Of a DNA stretch of 9,587 bases, positions 7,391 through 9,587 are shown in pieces. The notes under the pieces were generated by a model. The model was given only the letters and a program-made list of their open reading frames with translations, searched no databases and was not told where the DNA came from. Every line of letters starts with the position of its first letter. The first letter of the stretch is position 1. A program made the position numbers and the translations under genes. The DNA is from Thermoplasmata archaeon (GTDB lineage Archaea > Thermoplasmatota > Thermoplasmata > Lutacidiplasmatales > UBA184): the NCBI GenBank assembly GCA_021798415.1, contig JAJZGO010000053.1, forward strand, positions 1 to 9,587, read 5' to 3'.

Positions 7391-7551
7391 GGGAGCATAG
7401 GCTAATCTGGCAGACCAGCGGGCTCCAGTCAGGGAGTCGCACGCGACCCCCTGGGATTAGGGTCTGCGGAGGGGCGCCCCGCGCCCCGATGACGAGTGAC
7501 TGGAGCGCGCGGAGAGACCCGCATATCGGGGTTCAAATCCCCGTGCTCCCA
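7391..7551 (+). tRNA. tRNA-Trp (CCA anticodon) with an 88-nt intron
   Basis: Exon 1 is 7391-7428 and exon 2 is 7517-7551. The acceptor stem GGGAGCA/TGCTCCC pairs perfectly, with discriminator A73 at 7551; CCA is not encoded. The T arm is CGGGG-TTCAAAT-CCCCG (7527-7543). The anticodon stem is GCGGG (7418-7422) with CCCGC (7518-7522), and the loop is C-T-CCA-G-A, giving anticodon CCA at 7425-7427. The splice site after position 37 is supported by a bulge-helix-bulge: central helix CTCC (7423-7426) with GGAG (7511-7514), bulges AG|T and AG|A. I see no good outer intron helix next to the 5' bulge, so this is a relaxed form. The variable loop is only 4 nt. The D stem has a C12-A23 mismatch (7402/7414) and a U13-G22 wobble. 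G1-C72 with A73 is the archaeal rather than bacterial pattern for tRNA-Trp. Confidence 0.93.
7429..7516 (+). ncRNA. tRNA-Trp intron, candidate box C/D methylation-guide RNA
   Basis: Two segments are antisense to the host tRNA. GGGTCTG (7460-7466) is the exact complement of spliced-tRNA positions 35-41, crossing the exon junction. TGACTGGAGC (7497-7506) is the exact complement of position 31 through the third intron base (7422-7431). Candidate boxes are C GGGATTA (7453-7459, 5 of 7), D' CGGA (7467-7470, 3 of 4), C' CCGATGA (7486-7492, 5 of 7) and D CGGA (7510-7513, 3 of 4). D' and C' flank a 7-bp hairpin, GGGGCGC-CCC-GCGCCCC (7471-7487), with tandem GA/GA positions at its base, as in a kink-turn. 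By the N+5 rule the D' guide targets nucleotide 39. The D guide covers C34, but the rule gives C32 with D at 7510. Haloferax tRNA-Trp introns are known guides for Cm34 and Um39. A second hairpin, CAGGG-A-GTCG/CGAC-C-CCCTG, occupies 7430-7452. Weak points are the degenerate boxes and the short C-to-D' spacing (7 nt). Confidence 0.55.
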
Positions 7552-7564
7552 CTCCTTCCCATGC

Positions 7565-7689
7565 GGGGAACCCCAGTCGCCCGACCGGAGGCCGCAGTAG
7601 AGAAACCTCCCCTTGGTCAAGGGATACGCGGGTCGACCAAGGAACCCGGCGCACGTAGTTCGCGGATTCCGGGCCTCACTGGGAATCCG
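7565..7689. repeat. Cluster of inverted repeats between tRNA-Trp and the next gene
   Basis: The 155-nt gap after the tRNA holds three potential hairpins: GGGG-AA-CCCC (7565-7574, too tight to be stable alone), CCTTGGTC/GACCAAGG (7611-7618 and 7635-7642, 16-nt spacer) and CGGATTCC/GGAATCCG (7663-7670 and 7682-7689, 11-nt spacer). No T-run follows, so they do not look like simple terminators. They could be operators, RNA structure in a 5' leader of the downstream gene, or part of a small RNA. Confidence 0.4.
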
Positions 7690-7706
7690 GAGATTGCGCC
7701 GAGAGC

Positions 7707-8522
7707 GTGACCGCAAGGTTTGTATCGCGAGCCCGGCTTCCTTCAGAGGAACTCGGGGCCCCCTTGGCGAGCGGGACCGGCGCCGTCGATCCACCCCCCT
7801 CCCCGTTCCCTCGCGGAACGCCGGAGTGGATCTCGACGGCCGTTCAGTGGCGGAACTATCGCCGTACGGTCGTCGGCCTGGGAATCCTCGCGGTCGGGTC
7901 GGCGCTCTTCTGGGTCCCGTTCCTGGGCGCGGCCGCAACGGTGGCGCTCGTCACGGGTGTCGTCCTGCTGCTTCTCGGTCGCATGGAGTTCGGTCCCGCA
8001 CATCGCCGGTGCGTCGAATCCGGGGGCCTGCTCCTCCTAGGCGCCGTCGCGGCGAACCTCGTCGTGCTCGTGCTCTACCTCGCGACTTTTCTTCCTCTCT
8101 TCGCCGTCCCGACCGAAACCGCCCTCACCGCGAACTTTAGCCAGATCCTGGTCGGAGGGATCGTCACGGGTGCCCTCTTCGCCGCGGGGTGCGTCGCGCT
8201 GCCGTTCGCGCTGGCCGACCGGCTCGGGCGCGGACTGCTCGTCATCGGGCTCGCCCTCCAAGTGGTGGTCTCCGTCGTCACGTTCTCCGACCTCGCGCCG
8301 GTCCTGCCCTCTCTCGCCGTGTCGACCTTCAACGGATCCTCCGGCTCCCTCGGCCTCGGGAGCCCGGCCGCCATCGACTTTCTAGGGTATCAGCTCCTGG
8401 GACTGATCCCCTCCGCGTTCTTCGGGGTCGCCTACTACCGCGTCTGGCGACGGATCGACCAAGGGGAGCTCCCGCCTCCGCTCGGAGCCGCGCGACCGAT
8501 CGTCTCGACTCGTTCCGCGTGA
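7707..8522 (+). CDS. Six-TM membrane protein of unknown function
   Basis: 271 aa. After a ~50-residue Pro/Gly-rich N-terminal tail there are six hydrophobic segments at about 55-72, 75-91, 107-133, 145-170, 174-192 and 223-245, then a ~25-residue polar tail. Short basic loops (RNYRR at 49-53, HRR at 99-101, YRVWRR at 244-249) suggest which ends face the cytoplasm. No catalytic, transport or binding motif was recognised. The size and six-segment plan recall archaeal DUF973-like proteins, but only by architecture. The GTG at 7707 is the only plausible early start in frame; its translation signal is weak (GGAG 15 nt upstream), and a TTTGTAT at 7716-7722 could be a TATA box for a shorter form, perhaps using TTG near 7767. 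Codon and GC usage match the neighbours. Confidence 0.7.
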   Translation: MTARFVSRARLPSEELGAPLASGTGAVDPPPSPFPRGTPEWISTAVQWRNYRRTVVGLGILAVGSALFWVPFLGAAATVALVTGVVLLLLGRMEFGPAHRRCVESGGLLLLGAVAANLVVLVLYLATFLPLFAVPTETALTANFSQILVGGIVTGALFAAGCVALPFALADRLGRGLLVIGLALQVVVSVVTFSDLAPVLPSLAVSTFNGSSGSLGLGSPAAIDFLGYQLLGLIPSAFFGVAYYRVWRRIDQGELPPPLGAARPIVSTRSA

Positions 8523-8936
8523 CCGCCTACCACCGGCCGGCTCGCGCGCCGTCCGGCCGGATTCAGCGCGGGTCGATCGGTCGGCGGGGGCTCCCCGCCG
8601 CCCCCGTTCGCTACGGTAGACCGACCCGAGTGTGAGGCCAACCAGCCCCTTTCCGCTACGTTCCGCGTAATCCTGACCTGCGCGCTCGCCCGCTTCCGCC
8701 GATCTTCCGTGAGGTCGGTGGCAACCTACCGCCTCGGAACCCCGGTGCGTCCGGCCCGTTTGAGGGAGGCTCGAGGAGGAGCCGGCCGGGCGGTCGATGG
8801 CGCGGGCCGTTCGCCGATCGACTAAGAGGACTCGGACCGCGGGCGCTGCGGTCCGTGCGTTCGAGCGGGCCATGCGCCAAAGGTTTCGGAGTTCGCACCA
8901 AAACGCAGGTGTACTCCCTCCTCGCCAGAAGGGGCG
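8523..8936. other. 414-nt intergenic region without a recognisable gene
   Basis: No protein of convincing composition is seen on either strand; open frames here give Arg/Ser/Pro-rich sequence typical of shadow frames in GC-rich DNA. Two hairpins are visible: CCGATCT/AGGTCGG (8699-8705 and 8712-8718, one G-T pair) and CGGACCGC/GCGGTCCG (8833-8840 and 8848-8855, 7-nt loop). I compared it mentally with SRP RNA and RNase P RNA signatures and found none. Confidence 0.5.
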
Positions 8937-9587
8937 ATGGGGGAAGGGGGACCCACCGACGGCGGTCCCGCACGACTCCGCCTCACGAACCTCTCCGCAG
9001 GGATCTCGGTGGCGGCTTCGCGGGCCACGCGCTCTTCGACCGCACGACGACTCGCGGTCGTCGCGCTCGCCGGGCTCCTCACCCTCTCGGTCTACGGCAC
9101 GTGGATGCCCGCGGGCGTGCGTTGCTCCCTCCCGGGCGCCGTGGCCTGCGCGGGCGGGATCCTCGGCCCCGCGGTCGCTCCGGCGGGATCGGGCGAGCAG
9201 TGGTTTGACGTCACGATGTACGACTGGGGCTTCTGGATCGTCGACTCGACGACCGGTCAGAATGAGTCGCAGGCCTGGAACGTCTTCGAGGGCTGGACGG
9301 TCCACATCAACGCGACCAGCCTCCCGCCCGACGCCGCGGTCGGCGGGACGGCGTACCACGGGCTGGGCGTCGAGATCAACGCCACGGGCCAGCAATTGCT
9401 CTCGCTCGCCGCGCCCGTCGGTCGCTGGGTAACGGCGACGTTCGCCGCTCCTACGACCCCGTACTTTCACCAGCACATCTGGTGCACGATCCAGTGCGGC
9501 CCGGGCCACGGTTCGCAACAGGCGTACATCCTGAACGTCATCCCGGGGGTCGTCTATCCGGTCGCCACCGCCTCGGCGAACACGACC
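8937..9587 (+). CDS. Membrane-anchored cupredoxin resembling cytochrome oxidase subunit II CuA domain (3' partial)
   Basis: 217 codons are visible and the frame is still open at the window edge. A membrane anchor lies at about 39-56 after a polar N-terminus. From ~88 the sequence follows a subunit II-type cupredoxin: a Trp-containing strand (YDWGFWIVD, 95-103), VFEGWTVHINATS (116-128) at the position of the usual P-G-x-x-V-x-L strand, then YHGLGVEI (140-147), where subunit II has H-S-F-x-V-P-x-L-G. The metal-binding loop C-T-I-Q-C-G-P-G-H-G-S-Q (183-194) matches the CuA pattern C-x3-C-x3-H-x2-M except for Gln at the Met position. Predicted ligands are His141, Cys183, Cys187, His191 and perhaps Gln194; His178 and His180 lie just before the loop. 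ATG 8937 is preceded by AGAAGGGG. Alternatives are a copper protein unrelated to an oxidase, for example a nitrosocyanin-like or nitrous oxide reductase-like domain. No subunit I gene is seen in the window. Confidence 0.75.
   Translation, partial: MGEGGPTDGGPARLRLTNLSAGISVAASRATRSSTARRLAVVALAGLLTLSVYGTWMPAGVRCSLPGAVACAGGILGPAVAPAGSGEQWFDVTMYDWGFWIVDSTTGQNESQAWNVFEGWTVHINATSLPPDAAVGGTAYHGLGVEINATGQQLLSLAAPVGRWVTATFAAPTTPYFHQHIWCTIQCGPGHGSQQAYILNVIPGVVYPVATASANTT

Noticed and set aside
7391..7551. Reading the tRNA as an intronless gene or with another anticodon
   Set aside because: Without removing 7429-7516 the anticodon stem cannot close. With it removed, all stems except one D-stem pair form, and the loop reads CCA.
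8382..9518. A 378-codon minus-strand frame at the right end
   Set aside because: Arg/Gly/Glu-rich with no domain, and opposite the clear cupredoxin and membrane-protein reading frames.
1..9587. CRISPR array, insertion sequence or transposase
   Set aside because: No regularly spaced direct repeats, no terminal inverted repeats flanking a transposase, and no transposase-like protein were found.

Overview
The window looks like a high-GC archaeal chromosome segment, most plausibly from a Thermoplasmata-like or other euryarchaeal lineage. Three observations point to archaea: a tRNA-Trp gene (CCA anticodon, A73) split after position 37 by an 88-nt intron that can form a bulge-helix-bulge splice motif; an ABC ATPase carrying the long C-terminal extension I associate with haloarchaeal BtuD proteins; and TATA-like elements about 26-30 nt upstream of start codons, suggesting leaderless transcripts. 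The proteins do not show the strong acidic bias of haloarchaea. The exact lineage is an inference.

Layout. 35-2913 (+): a LarE-type sulfur transferase gene overlaps uvrB by 4 nt (GTGA), so the two are probably co-transcribed. 2979-3851 (+): a winged-helix DNA-binding protein with an uncharacterised C-terminal domain. Its 3' end runs 78 nt into the convergent operon on the other strand. 7251-3774 (-): a three-gene BtuFCD-type importer operon consisting of an anchored substrate-binding protein, a permease, and an ATPase fused to an extra domain. Cobalamin is the likely substrate, but other corrinoids or iron chelates cannot be excluded. 7391-7551 (+): intron-containing tRNA-Trp, divergent from the importer. 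7707-8522 (+): a six-TM protein of unknown function. 8523-8936: no convincing gene. 8937-9587 (+): the start of a membrane-anchored cupredoxin resembling the CuA domain of cytochrome oxidase subunit II, cut by the window edge.

The most interesting item is the tRNA-Trp intron. It contains a segment exactly complementary to tRNA positions 35-41 of the spliced molecule, placed so that the box C/D N+5 rule points to nucleotide 39. A second segment is complementary to positions 31-37 plus the first three intron bases. Degenerate C, D', C' and D boxes and a strong hairpin lie between them. This resembles the Haloferax tRNA-Trp intron, which guides 2'-O-methylation of its own tRNA, but here the boxes are poor matches. 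Other points are the copper-site variant (Gln where CuA has Met), the three-cysteine LarE, and the ATPase C-terminal domain.
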